Below are positions 1 to 8,408 of a DNA stretch of 64,000 nt, piece after piece. Every line of letters begins with the position of its first letter. Within the stretch, counting starts at the first letter, position 1. The notes below the pieces were generated by a model that saw nothing but the letters and a program-made list of their open reading frames with translations, was not told the origin of the DNA and did no database searches. Source of the DNA: an uncultured Duncaniella sp. (GTDB lineage Bacteria; Bacteroidota; Bacteroidia; Bacteroidales; Muribaculaceae); contig CAJUSW010000009.1 of NCBI GenBank assembly GCA_910589485.1, positions 1 to 64,000 on the forward strand. The letters run 5' to 3'. Both the position numbers and the translations under genes were made by a program.

Positions 1-3
1 AAT

Positions 4-30
4 GACTCCCACCCGTGACGGGCAGGAGCC
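4..30. other. imperfect inverted repeat (possible terminator)
   Basis: GC-rich hairpin with 9 pairs in two helices (CTCC/GGAG and CCCG/CGGG plus a terminal G-C) around a TGA loop. It lies about 80 bases beyond the end of the leftward transporter gene. There is no clear T-run on either strand, so a terminator role is only inferred. Confidence 0.3.
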
Positions 31-63
31 ATTATATCTATAAAAAGATCTCTGGACCTCTGG

Positions 64-93
64 TCTAAAAATCTAATCTCTATACTCTATACT
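64..93. repeat. dispersed 30-mer, copy 1
   Basis: A 30-base AT-rich string beginning TCTAAAAATCTAATC and ending CTATACTCTATACT. It recurs with one mismatch at 41316-41345, beside the prophage boundary. Both copies are intergenic. Function unknown. Confidence 0.6.
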
Positions 94-112
94 AAAAATA
101 CTCTATACTATA

Positions 113-1762
113 TCAAAATAAGCAAAGTATAAGAGCCTGAGCGGCTACAACTCGGAGGAACATCGTGAGAGGATACACTGTCGAATAAGCAACAGCCGGA
201 GCATCGCTACCTGTCGAGTTGTTAGCATAGGCAAGAGCTGGGGGATCGGTGCAACCGCCCGACACAAGACCCATGATAGTGAGATAATTGATCTTGTACA
301 CACCGCGGGCGATAAACGACACCACGATCAGAGGCACTAAGGTGATAATGAAACCCCATATTACCCACCACATACCGGTGGAGTTGAACACAGTCTCGGC
401 AAAACCCTTACCCGAGGATATACCCACCGACGCAAGGAAGAGACATATACCTAATTCTCGCATCAGCAACGACGCCGACGATGAAGTATAGGTCACAAGT
501 TTCAGCTTATAACCGAATCGGCTGATAAGGATAGCCACAACGAGCGGGCCGCCCGCAAGGCCGAGTTTCATGCCGAAGCCCACATTGATTGAACCAACGA
601 TGATACCAAACATGATACCAACGAAGATAGTGATTAGGTTGGGCTGGTTCAGACGCTTCATCGAGTTGCCGAGTCGTGTGGCAAGACGCTCGATATCGTT
701 GGGGTCGCCCACCACTACAAGGCGGTCGCCCACCTGCAGGCGCAGTGAGGGGGAAGCCAAAAGGTCTACACCGGCACGGTTGACACGGGTACAGTTGAGT
801 GAGTAAGCGGTGTGGAGACGGAGCGATCCGAGAGCCACGCCATTGTACTTGCTCTGTGTCACCACGATGCGGCGTGAGAGCACGGTGCTCTGCACCTCTT
901 CCCAGTCCATCTGGATCTCATGGCCAATCACGCCCTGGAACTTCATCTCATCGCTGGGGCCGATTACGGCAACGATTTTATCGCCTACATGGAGTTCGGT
1001 TTTTGAGGTGGGGATCACCACTTTACCGTCAGCGCCCATCAGTCGCGACACCACGAAATCACAATCCAGGATCTGGTGCAGCTGATACAGGGTCTTGCCG
1101 TCGATGAGCTTGTTGGTCACCTCAAACGAGAGGATAAGAGGCTTGGCCTGACCGCCTTCCATCTCCTCCTCGATAGCCTTGATCTCATCATTCACATTGA
1201 TGCGGTACACTGCCTTGAGAATGAGCATCGACAGGATAATGCCGATCACACCTAAAGGATACGCGGCGGCATAACCCATAGCCATGATGTTGATGGCTTC
1301 GGTGGTTCCGGCTGTCTGCTGGGCGGCTGCAAGTCCGGGGGTGTTGGTGACAGCACCCGACATAACGCCCACAAGTGCCGAAATGTCCGTGTTGCCGTCA
1401 ATATAGAAGATGGTAAGCACTATTGCCACGTTAAGCAGGATTATCAGCACTGCAAGCCCGTTGAGCAATACTCCACCTTTCTTGAAGGATGAGAAAAAGC
1501 CCGGACCTACCTGGATGCCGATGGCAAAAATGAACAGGATAAGGCCGAATTCACGGACAAACTTCAACACTTCCGGATCTACTACATATCCGAAATGTCC
1601 CATGATAATACCTACGAATAACACGAACGTGACTCCAAGCGAGATTCCTCCTATCTTTAGCTTGCCGAGGAAGATACCCGCCGCGATCACAAATGAGTAG
1701 AGCACAAGCGTGCTCGCCAGTTCGGTGTGACCGGGACCGATTAGGTTAATTAACCATTCCAT
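113..1762 (-). CDS. AspT/YidE-family transporter with TrkA-C domains
   Basis: Inner-membrane protein of 549 residues. It has the duplicated layout of the aspartate:alanine exchanger (AspT/YidE) family: about five hydrophobic helices at roughly residues 10-190, a cytosolic middle of about 210-370 that carries two TrkA-C-like regulatory domains (each ending in a V-GD+-VV-G pattern), and a second set of helices at about 375-549. The small-residue motif SGAVTNTPGLAAA in the first half is mirrored by SGGCTDPPALAYA in the second, as expected for an inverted repeat fold. The family exchanges or exports small carboxylates or amino acids; the substrate here cannot be told. It is monocistronic, reads leftward, and has a TAnnTTTG -7 box upstream at 1837-1844. 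Confidence 0.85.
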   Translation of the reverse strand: MEWLINLIGPGHTELASTLVLYSFVIAAGIFLGKLKIGGISLGVTFVLFVGIIMGHFGYVVDPEVLKFVREFGLILFIFAIGIQVGPGFFSSFKKGGVLLNGLAVLIILLNVAIVLTIFYIDGNTDISALVGVMSGAVTNTPGLAAAQQTAGTTEAINIMAMGYAAAYPLGVIGIILSMLILKAVYRINVNDEIKAIEEEMEGGQAKPLILSFEVTNKLIDGKTLYQLHQILDCDFVVSRLMGADGKVVIPTSKTELHVGDKIVAVIGPSDEMKFQGVIGHEIQMDWEEVQSTVLSRRIVVTQSKYNGVALGSLRLHTAYSLNCTRVNRAGVDLLASPSLRLQVGDRLVVVGDPNDIERLATRLGNSMKRLNQPNLITIFVGIMFGIIVGSINVGFGMKLGLAGGPLVVAILISRFGYKLKLVTYTSSSASLLMRELGICLFLASVGISSGKGFAETVFNSTGMWWVIWGFIITLVPLIVVSFIARGVYKINYLTIMGLVSGGCTDPPALAYANNSTGSDAPAVAYSTVYPLTMFLRVVAAQALILCLF

Positions 1763-1836
1763 AGAATTAGTAAAATATCAATCAGTTGTTATTGATTCCT
1801 TAGGACGTGGTGAGAAGAGGCACCGTTTTCAGCGTG

Positions 1837-1844
1837 CAAAGGTA
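1837..1844 (-). promoter_or_regulatory. -7 box for the AspT-like transporter gene
   Basis: TACCTTTG on the minus strand matches the Bacteroidetes -7 consensus TAnnTTTG and lies 75 bases before the transporter start. No clear TTTG -33 box was found at the usual distance. Confidence 0.5.
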
Positions 1845-1959
1845 CTACTATTTTCTTTAACATAGGTTATTTTTGGTAGATAAAATTTGTACCATTTACA
1901 AAAAGCGCCGAACTATAGAAAATTGTGGCCGAAATCCGATGATTTATAATAAAAAGTAG

Positions 1960-1967
1960 TAAATTTG
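1960..1967 (+). promoter_or_regulatory. -7 box for ilvE
   Basis: TAAATTTG matches the Bacteroidetes -7 consensus and lies 30 bases before the ilvE start codon. No good -33 element was found. Confidence 0.5.
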
Positions 1968-1997
1968 CAGTATTAATCGTAATTTCATCATCGAATC

Positions 1998-3020
1998 ATG
2001 GATAAGGAATTAGACTGGGGTAATCTGTCATTTGGTTATATCCCAACAGATTACAACGTTCGTTGCTATTATCGCGACGGCAAATGGGGCGACATCGAGG
2101 TTTCTCAGAGCGAGGAAGTGAGTCTCCACATTGCCGCTACATGTCTGCATTACGGACAGGAAATATTCGAGGGCCTCAAGGCTTTCCGCGGTAAGGATGG
2201 CAAGATCCGCATTTTCCGTCTCGAAGAAAATGCCCGTCGTCTGCAGGAGTCCGCCAAGGGTATCCTTATGGAGCCGCTGCCTGTGGAGAAGTTCAAGGAA
2301 ATGGTCATCAAGGCTGTGAAGCTCAATGAGCGTTTCGTCCCCCCGTATGGATCAGGAGCTTCGCTCTACATTCGCCCTATAGAGCTTGGCACTTCGGCTC
2401 AGGTGGGTGTGAAGCCTGCCTCCGAATATCTGTTCATGATTCTGGTGACTCCCGTCGGCCCGTATTTCAAGACCGGTTTCAAGCCCACCAATATATGTAT
2501 CATGCGTCAGTATGACCGCGTGGCCCCCAATGGCACAGGCCGTTGGAAAGTGGGTGGCAACTATGCCGCATCCCTCACCGCCGGTGAGCATGCTCACGAG
2601 CTCGGCTATTCGGCTGTGCTGTATCTCGATCCCAAGGAGAAAAAATACCTTGATGAATGTGGCCCGGCCAACTTCATGGCCATCAAGGATGGTGTGTACA
2701 TCACCCCCGCATCCGATTCGATCCTCCCGTCTATCACCAACAATAGCCTCATGCAGCTTGCCGAGGATATGGGCATAAAGGTCGAGCGTCGCCACATCAC
2801 CGTCGAGGAGCTTGAGACAATCGACGAGGCTGCCGCTGTGGGTACCGCCGCTGTAGCTTCCCCCGTTGGCGAGATCGACGACCTCGACACCGGTAAGAAA
2901 TATATCGTGTCCAAGAACGGCGAGCCTGGCCCCATCACTACCCGTCTCTACGAGACTCTCAACGGTATCCGCCTCGGCGAAGTCGAGGACAAGCACGGAT
3001 GGTGCACCATCGTTGAATGA
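1998..3020 (+). CDS. ilvE: branched-chain amino acid aminotransferase
   Basis: PLP-dependent class IV aminotransferase of 340 residues, the normal length for the IlvE type found in Bacteroidetes. It catalyses the reversible last step of valine, leucine and isoleucine synthesis with glutamate as amino donor. Visible marks are the EIFEGLKAFR region near residue 55, the GTGRWKVGGNYAAS segment whose lysine (about 184) should hold the PLP, and the C-terminal GTAAVASPVGEI stretch that closes the cofactor site. It stands alone with its own -7 box, and a small HD hydrolase follows 41 bases later. No leader peptide or attenuator is obvious. Confidence 0.95.
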   Translation: MDKELDWGNLSFGYIPTDYNVRCYYRDGKWGDIEVSQSEEVSLHIAATCLHYGQEIFEGLKAFRGKDGKIRIFRLEENARRLQESAKGILMEPLPVEKFKEMVIKAVKLNERFVPPYGSGASLYIRPIELGTSAQVGVKPASEYLFMILVTPVGPYFKTGFKPTNICIMRQYDRVAPNGTGRWKVGGNYAASLTAGEHAHELGYSAVLYLDPKEKKYLDECGPANFMAIKDGVYITPASDSILPSITNNSLMQLAEDMGIKVERRHITVEELETIDEAAAVGTAAVASPVGEIDDLDTGKKYIVSKNGEPGPITTRLYETLNGIRLGEVEDKHGWCTIVE

Positions 3021-3061
3021 TCATTGTATGATAATTTTCTGATCAAAAGCCTATAAGCACA

Positions 3062-3598
3062 GTGACTTATCAGGATATAATTGACAAGTATTACCCGTCG
3101 GACTCCCTCCGGCGGGTAATATATATGCGCCATTGTGGCCAGGTTGCATCCTTGGCCCTGGAGATTGCCGGAAATAAGAATCTGCCTCTCTCGCGTGAGG
3201 CTGTCATGACCGCCGCGATGTTGCACGACATCGGCATATTCATGACCTCGGCCAACGACATTGGCTGCTTCGGCGATGCCCCCTACATCATGCATGGGGT
3301 GCTCGGAGGGGAATTGTTGCGGAACGAGGGGATGGGCGAGGAGTTAGCCCGTGTGGCCGAGCGTCACACCGGTGCCGGTATAACCGCAGATGATATCGCC
3401 CGTCAGCAACTGCCGTTACCGCCGGGCGATTATATGCCTGAGACTCTCCTTGAGCGTCTCATATGTTATGCCGATAAGTTCTATTCCAAGAGTGGGGCTA
3501 TGGAGCGCAAGCCGTTTGATAAGGTATGCAAATCCATGGAACGGATATCCCCCGACACGCTCAAGCGTTTCCTCATCCTTCACCGGGAGTTCTCCTGA
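3062..3598 (+). CDS. HD-domain phosphohydrolase-like protein
   Basis: Cytosolic protein of 178 residues with an HD-type metal phosphohydrolase fold. The metal ligands are visible as MRHCGQV (H near 24), the signature AAMLHDIG (near 60) and later H and D residues (AERHTGAG; CYADKFYSKS near 147). The start is GTG at 3062; an in-frame ATG at 3125 would remove the conserved N-terminal YQDIIDKYYP segment, so GTG is preferred. The gene follows ilvE and is convergent with the 5-FCL gene: the two stop codons abut in TGATCA with no spacer. The substrate is unknown; relatives act on nucleotides. Confidence 0.8.
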   Translation: MTYQDIIDKYYPSDSLRRVIYMRHCGQVASLALEIAGNKNLPLSREAVMTAAMLHDIGIFMTSANDIGCFGDAPYIMHGVLGGELLRNEGMGEELARVAERHTGAGITADDIARQQLPLPPGDYMPETLLERLICYADKFYSKSGAMERKPFDKVCKSMERISPDTLKRFLILHREFS

Positions 3599-4168
3599 TC
3601 ATTCCGGCCCCTGTTTTTTGGATCGTATCACGATGTGGTGGCTTTCAGTTATCACCACATCCATGCGCACATCATGCGGGTCGGTCTCTATTCCGTCCTC
3701 GATCAGCTGGAAGTCATATCCCACACCGATCTTGGTGGCCGATGATCCGGCGAGCAGACGGTCATAATATCCTTTGCCACGTCCCACTCTGTTGCCGTTC
3801 CTGTCATAAGCCACGCCGGGAACCACTATCAGCTCTATCTCATCGATATTGGTCGTGTCATTGCCTGTCGGTTCTTCGATATGGAATGATCCGAGCGAGA
3901 GCCTTGATTCATCGTAGGGGAGTATATCGAGATTAACCCCGTTGACCCTCGGCAGATAGAAATGCTTGCGTCCGGCCCATCGGCGTATGAAATCGTGGGT
4001 CGACAGCTCGTCGGGCAGTGAATGATACATGAGTATCCTGTCAGCGAGCATGAATGCGGCTGTCTGTTCGAGGATTGAGAATACACGCATGGCCGCCGAC
4101 GCCTTGTCGCTCTGGTCGAGCATGGTCTTGCGGGCTTTGACTCTGCGTCTGATGTCGTCTTTATTCAT
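3599..4168 (-). CDS. 5-formyltetrahydrofolate cyclo-ligase
   Basis: Protein of 189 residues of the 5-FCL (YgfA/Fau, MTHFS) family, which uses ATP to turn 5-formyl-THF into 5,10-methenyl-THF and so recovers a folate storage form. The C-terminal motif GVAYDRNGNRVGRGKGYYDRLL (split here: GVAYDRNGNR, then VGRGKGYYDR) is the family signature with the phosphate-binding loop. An N-terminal basic helix (DDIRRRVKARK) is also typical. It is the last gene of a leftward set: its start overlaps the end of the S41 peptidase gene by 8 bases, which suggests translational coupling. Confidence 0.93.
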   Translation of the reverse strand: MNKDDIRRRVKARKTMLDQSDKASAAMRVFSILEQTAAFMLADRILMYHSLPDELSTHDFIRRWAGRKHFYLPRVNGVNLDILPYDESRLSLGSFHIEEPTGNDTTNIDEIELIVVPGVAYDRNGNRVGRGKGYYDRLLAGSSATKIGVGYDFQLIEDGIETDPHDVRMDVVITESHHIVIRSKKQGPE

Positions 4169-5801
4169 TGTTGCTTTCGTCGCTGTTGTTTTTAATCGGG
4201 AAAGCTGATTTTCCGGTGTTCAGCGCATCCAAGGCTGCCGTGACGGTGGGATCCGACATGTTCATCACCTCGTAGTATCCCTGCACGCCGTGGATATTCC
4301 GGGCTATCATGGCTTTCAAGGAATTAACAAGCAGATCGCGCGAAAGGTTTATGTAGTACCATCTTGGAGCCACGCCGTTGCGCTGGGCATAGGTGACGAA
4401 GTCCTGAAGCAACGTGTCGTCATCAGGCAGGAGCGAAAGCATCGACCGCCCGTCGGTACTGTCCGATAACTGGGCGCGGTTACGGTCGGTATAGTCGAAA
4501 GTATATTTCTGAATGAGTCCGGCATTTATCACATTTATATAATAGGATGTGATGCCGCTGGAGTCGTTGGGCACGAATATGTCGGGAGTGATGCCTCCTC
4601 CGCCATACACCTTGCGTCCGTGCAGGGTGGTGAACTGCAGGTTCTCATCCTGCTTGATGGAATCGGCGCTGTACAGCTCGCCATGTTCGTAGCGGTTCAG
4701 CAGTTCACGCTCGTAGTCCACTCCGGGAGCATAATTCTTCTGTATGCAACGCCCCGACGGGGTGTAGTACCTTGCTATGGTGAGTCGTATGGCACTGCTG
4801 TCGGGCAATTCCATCTGGTTCTGTACGAGTCCTTTGCCAAACGACCGGCGGCCTACTATTATACCGCGGTCATTATCCTGCATGGCTCCCGCGAATATCT
4901 CGCTTGCGCTTGCCGAGATCTCGTCGAGAATCACCACCACCTCTTTATCCTTGAATGTTCCCGATCCGTCGCTGAGTGTCGAGCTGTTGAGGGCCGATTG
5001 CTTACCCTTGATTGATACTATCGGGCTTCCGGCCGGGAGGAACTCATTGGCCATGAGCACGGCATGATCCATGAATCCACCGCCGTTACCGCGCAGGTCA
5101 ATGATGAATTTCTCAGCTCCCGAAGCCATGAGATTGACCATCGAGGTGAGGAATTCGCTGTAAGTGCTTGCTCCGAATTTGTTGATCTTTACATATCCCA
5201 CTCCGTTGTCAATGAAATAGGATGCATCGATCGATGTGACAGGGATGTCATTGCGCGTCACCTCAAACGGCAGAAGTTTTTCCGAGGTGGGACGCTTGAT
5301 CCCGAGGCGCACCACCGATCCCTTGGGCCCGCGCAGATTACTCATCACCTTATTATTGGTCCATTTCTGTCCGGCCACTATCGAGTCATTGATGGTCACG
5401 ATGCGGTCGCCGGGCAGTATGCCGGCTTTCTCCGACGGTCCGCCCGATATCACTTCAAGCACATTGATGGTGTCGCCGAGCATATTGAACGAGATGCCTA
5501 TGCCCGAGAACGATCCTTCCAGCTCCTCATTGACGCTCTGGAGATCGGAGGCCGGAATGTACACCGAGTGGGGATCGAGATGCGACATCAGCCCCGAGAA
5601 GGATTCTTCGAGTATGCTGTCGGTGTCAACGTGGTCAACATAATTCTTGTCGATCATCTCAAGGATGGTGTCGAGCTTGGTGCGCGAGTTCCATCCGTGA
5701 TAGTTGTTGAAAAATGTTTTGCCTATCCACATGCCGGCTACGAGCGAGACGGCGATTGCTAACGGCATCCAGACGCCAGGATTTTTAAGGCGATTGTTCA
5801 T
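4161..5801 (-). CDS. S41-family C-terminal processing peptidase
   Basis: Serine peptidase of the CtpA/Prc group, 546 residues. An uncleaved N-terminal membrane anchor (about residues 12-30) places the rest in the periplasm. A PDZ domain follows at about 85-180 (GIGISF...GGPSEKAGILPGDRI), then the S41 catalytic domain, with the nucleophile serine in EISASASEIFAGA and the general-base lysine in RRSFGKGLVQ about 25 residues later. Such enzymes trim C-termini of envelope proteins. The gene sits between a dCMP deaminase and 5-FCL, an order I recognise from other Bacteroidales. Substrate unknown. Confidence 0.93.
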   Translation of the reverse strand: MNNRLKNPGVWMPLAIAVSLVAGMWIGKTFFNNYHGWNSRTKLDTILEMIDKNYVDHVDTDSILEESFSGLMSHLDPHSVYIPASDLQSVNEELEGSFSGIGISFNMLGDTINVLEVISGGPSEKAGILPGDRIVTINDSIVAGQKWTNNKVMSNLRGPKGSVVRLGIKRPTSEKLLPFEVTRNDIPVTSIDASYFIDNGVGYVKINKFGASTYSEFLTSMVNLMASGAEKFIIDLRGNGGGFMDHAVLMANEFLPAGSPIVSIKGKQSALNSSTLSDGSGTFKDKEVVVILDEISASASEIFAGAMQDNDRGIIVGRRSFGKGLVQNQMELPDSSAIRLTIARYYTPSGRCIQKNYAPGVDYERELLNRYEHGELYSADSIKQDENLQFTTLHGRKVYGGGGITPDIFVPNDSSGITSYYINVINAGLIQKYTFDYTDRNRAQLSDSTDGRSMLSLLPDDDTLLQDFVTYAQRNGVAPRWYYINLSRDLLVNSLKAMIARNIHGVQGYYEVMNMSDPTVTAALDALNTGKSAFPIKNNSDESNNE

Positions 5802-5857
5802 GAGAGTTTTAGAGCGTGTCTAAGAGTTATGGCCGGCCTGTTCAGGCTTGGTTGATG

Positions 5858-6289
5858 TTAAAGGGTCTCAGAAATGTGACGGCACTCAATACCCGCACGT
5901 TTGAGAAGGTCTATTCCGTCGGTGATTCGGTACAGTTCGTTGAACACCACGCGGCGTATGCCTGCTTGTATTATGAGCTTGGCGCAATCAAGGCAAGGCG
6001 AGGCCGTGATGTAAAGGGTTGCCCCGTCACTCGAATTATTCGAGCGGGCTACCTTGGTTATGGCGTTGGCCTCGGCATGCAGCACATATGTCTTGGTCAT
6101 GCCGTCGGCATCCTCGCACACATTCTCAAACCCTGCCGGAGTTCCGTTGAATCCGTCCGAGATTATGGTGCGGTCCTTCACCATGAGGGCTCCTACCTTG
6201 CGACGTTCGCAATATGAGTTCTCAGCCCATATTCTGGCCATGCGCAGATAACGTTTGTCCAGTAGATCCTGCTTTTCTGAGTGGTCCAT
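5858..6289 (-). CDS. dCMP deaminase-family protein
   Basis: Zinc-dependent cytidine/deoxycytidylate deaminase fold, 143 residues. The zinc site is complete: HAEANAI (His and catalytic Glu near residue 72) and TASPCLDCAKLI (two Cys near 98-101). Likely role is dCMP to dUMP for thymidylate supply; ComEB-type proteins share this fold. It heads the leftward set comEB-like, S41 peptidase, 5-FCL. A minus-strand -7 box TACCTTTG lies at 6312-6319, 22 bases upstream. Confidence 0.9.
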   Translation of the reverse strand: MDHSEKQDLLDKRYLRMARIWAENSYCERRKVGALMVKDRTIISDGFNGTPAGFENVCEDADGMTKTYVLHAEANAITKVARSNNSSDGATLYITASPCLDCAKLIIQAGIRRVVFNELYRITDGIDLLKRAGIECRHISETL

Positions 6290-6311
6290 AAGGTTATTTC
6301 AGATTACGGTG

Positions 6312-6319
6312 CAAAGGTA
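6312..6319 (-). promoter_or_regulatory. -7 box for the dCMP deaminase operon
   Basis: TACCTTTG on the minus strand, 22 bases before the deaminase start. A TTG that could serve as -33 lies 20 bases further upstream. Confidence 0.5.
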
Positions 6320-6359
6320 ATCATTTTAATCGGACTCTTCAACTTTTTTTAACAGTTTC

Positions 6360-6812
6360 TTAGATGTTGAGTATCTGAGCGGCGTGATTTTTGGTCTTAA
6401 CCTCTTTGGGCGTGATTATGCGCTCCACAATGCCGTCGGGCGAGATGATGAAAGTGGTGCGGAATGTGCCCATGTATTTGCGTCCGTACATCGATTTCTC
6501 GCCCCATACTCCGAATTCATTCACAAGCTTGTGGTCGGTGTCGGTGATGAGAGGGAAGGGGAGCGAATTTTTGGCGATGAACTTCTTGTGCGAGTCCGCG
6601 CTGTCCACGCTCACGCCTATCACCTGGTATCCGGCGTCGAGCAGTTCCTGATAGTTATCTCGCAGGTTACATGCCTGTGCAGTACAGCCCGAGGTCGAAT
6701 CCTTGGGGTAGAAATACAGCGCGATTGTGCGTCCGGGATAGTTGCTGAGACGCACTTCGTTTCCGTCCTGGTCAACGCCTAACAGATCGGCTACTTTGGT
6801 TCCAATTTCCAT
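6360..6812 (-). CDS. bcp: thioredoxin-dependent thiol peroxidase (Bcp/PrxQ)
   Basis: Peroxiredoxin of 150 residues, full length for the Bcp/PrxQ class that reduces peroxides with thioredoxin in the cytosol. The peroxidatic cysteine sits in FYPKDSTSGCTAQACNLRD; the second Cys five residues later is the usual resolving cysteine of the PrxQ type. A conserved Arg in GTFRTTFIISPDG completes the active site. It lies 70 bases downstream of the deaminase start and is probably transcribed separately. Confidence 0.95.
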   Translation of the reverse strand: MEIGTKVADLLGVDQDGNEVRLSNYPGRTIALYFYPKDSTSGCTAQACNLRDNYQELLDAGYQVIGVSVDSADSHKKFIAKNSLPFPLITDTDHKLVNEFGVWGEKSMYGRKYMGTFRTTFIISPDGIVERIITPKEVKTKNHAAQILNI

Positions 6813-6889
6813 ATGTTGTATTTTAAACAGTTTCTTATACTTACTGATTATGTGTCACTGATATTCAACGGCATTCCGTGTCCTAAGGT

Positions 6890-7741
6890 TCATTCCCTTA
6901 TGGGGCGGCGCTTGAAGGCATCGATGTATGATCCCGGGGTGGAGTTGTAGATGTTTATACCCCTCGCATCGGCATATCTCCTTATCGCATGATACCCCTT
7001 GAATGCTAAGTGGAAGCCGTAGAGTAGCTCATGGAGGCGTATGTCGCGGAACATTGTGGCCACACGGCGGTGTTCCTCTTCTCCATCCTTATAGAAATGA
7101 GGCTGTATGCTCACCACTATATTGTCATCATCCACGTCAAGGGTGCGTAGCCAGCTGTGGTCGGCTCCGAGTATGTATATGTCCCTGTATCCGAGCCATA
7201 TTCCGGTCATAATGGCCGGCACCATTACATTGCGGGGCCTCGGCAGACCTATGCGCATGTCGAACGACATGTCCTGTAGCCATTGGAATCCTTCTACGCC
7301 TACGGGATTGAAATTCTCGATACGTATGTGTGGATTGGTTAGGCCTATCGACCGTGCCGTCTTCCCCACAGGCAGAAACAGTGTCATATCCCAGTCCACC
7401 TTGTCGTTGAAATTTGCGAACAACCGGGGCACATTGGGATCGGTGGGCGGATTCTTGAAGAAGTGCGGATCCATCAGCAGATAATACTTCGGCCTCAGAC
7501 TGATGAAGTCAGGAGTATTGCCTGCAAAGTTTACTGCAAGAGTATCGGTCGCGCTCAGGATGTCCATGTCGCGGGCAATATTGTCGGCCAGCGACGGGCC
7601 ATTGCCGAGTATTATCAGTCGCCGTCCGCCGCGGTCGGCTTTCGATATGGTCGCGTGACGCGATTGCAGGGCCACTTTCACTATGCTCTTCAGCGATTGG
7701 CCTGTCTTTGAGAATATATCTGAGATCTTGTCAGCTAACAT
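6890..7741 (-). CDS. DUF115/MptE-like protein, possible carbohydrate enzyme
   Basis: Protein of 283 residues, no signal peptide. The segment RRLIILGNGPSLADN near residue 42 is the nucleotide-binding-like loop of DUF115/6-hydroxymethylpterin diphosphokinase MptE-like proteins. A second conserved patch, YILGADHSWLRTLDVDDDN, follows near 190. In bacteria such domains often sit in glycan or flagellin-glycosylation loci, so a sugar-related role is as likely as a pterin role. No neighbour settles this: a peroxidase lies downstream and a PepSY-like lipoprotein is divergent upstream. A -7 box (TAAATTTG, minus strand) is at 7806-7813. Confidence 0.55.
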   Translation of the reverse strand: MLADKISDIFSKTGQSLKSIVKVALQSRHATISKADRGGRRLIILGNGPSLADNIARDMDILSATDTLAVNFAGNTPDFISLRPKYYLLMDPHFFKNPPTDPNVPRLFANFNDKVDWDMTLFLPVGKTARSIGLTNPHIRIENFNPVGVEGFQWLQDMSFDMRIGLPRPRNVMVPAIMTGIWLGYRDIYILGADHSWLRTLDVDDDNIVVSIQPHFYKDGEEEHRRVATMFRDIRLHELLYGFHLAFKGYHAIRRYADARGINIYNSTPGSYIDAFKRRPIRE

Positions 7742-7805
7742 TGTAGGGATTGATTGTGCGATAGGGGGATGTCGGGATAGATTGTATGATACGGTATTCG
7801 GTCGG

Positions 7806-7813
7806 CAAATTTA
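7806..7813 (-). promoter_or_regulatory. -7 box for the MptE-like gene
   Basis: TAAATTTG on the minus strand, 64 bases before the start codon, matches TAnnTTTG. Confidence 0.4.
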
Positions 7814-7943
7814 CCAAGAATCATAAACCTGACCAAAAAATCGGATGCGTATTAAATGAAAAAACACATGTCTATTTTCAACATTTTAACCCTCCGATGC
7901 GTTTTAGTGAAAAAGAGTTTAATTCATAAAAACCTTCTTGCTC

Positions 7944-8408
7944 ATGAAAAAAATATCCAATATACTCTTGCTTGCCATGCTGGGAGTTCTTGTTGTGCTG
8001 GGCGCTTGCTCAAGCGACGTTTCCGAGGAGTTGCCTTCGGCCGTGTCGCGGTTCACCACCGAATATTTTCCGGGGCTTGGAGTAAAGAGCTACCAGCAGT
8101 TGAAAGACGGCGGATGTATAGTACAGCTGTCCGGAGGCCCTACGCTGACATTCGACAGCGATGACCGTTGGCTCGAGATTGACGGAAACGGGTCGGTATT
8201 GCCTCAGGTGCTCATGTATGACCAGTTGCCTCCATCGCTGTATGAATATCTTCAGGCTACCGAACAGCAGACCGAGGTTTACGAAATGAAGCGCGACCGC
8301 TACTATTATAAACTCACGATGTTCGATACCGTAATCACCTACGACATAGCTACCGGCAAGATTACCTATCCCGGCATGGACACCAGTTCGTCGGCGGGAT
8401 CACATTAA
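7944..8408 (+). CDS. PepSY-like lipoprotein
   Basis: Exported lipoprotein of 154 residues. The ATG at 7944 gives a clean signal, MKKISNILLLAMLGVLVVLGAC, with a lipobox ending at Cys 22; a TTG two codons earlier is possible but unnecessary. The mature part has the PepSY-like (DUF2874, beta-lactamase-inhibitor-like) repeat pattern: short strands around DGGCIVQLSGG and YYYKLTMFDTVITYDIATGKI. These proteins are common in Bacteroidetes and of unknown role. The 3' end overlaps the convergent transporter gene by 9 bases. Confidence 0.8.
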   Translation: MKKISNILLLAMLGVLVVLGACSSDVSEELPSAVSRFTTEYFPGLGVKSYQQLKDGGCIVQLSGGPTLTFDSDDRWLEIDGNGSVLPQVLMYDQLPPSLYEYLQATEQQTEVYEMKRDRYYYKLTMFDTVITYDIATGKITYPGMDTSSSAGSH

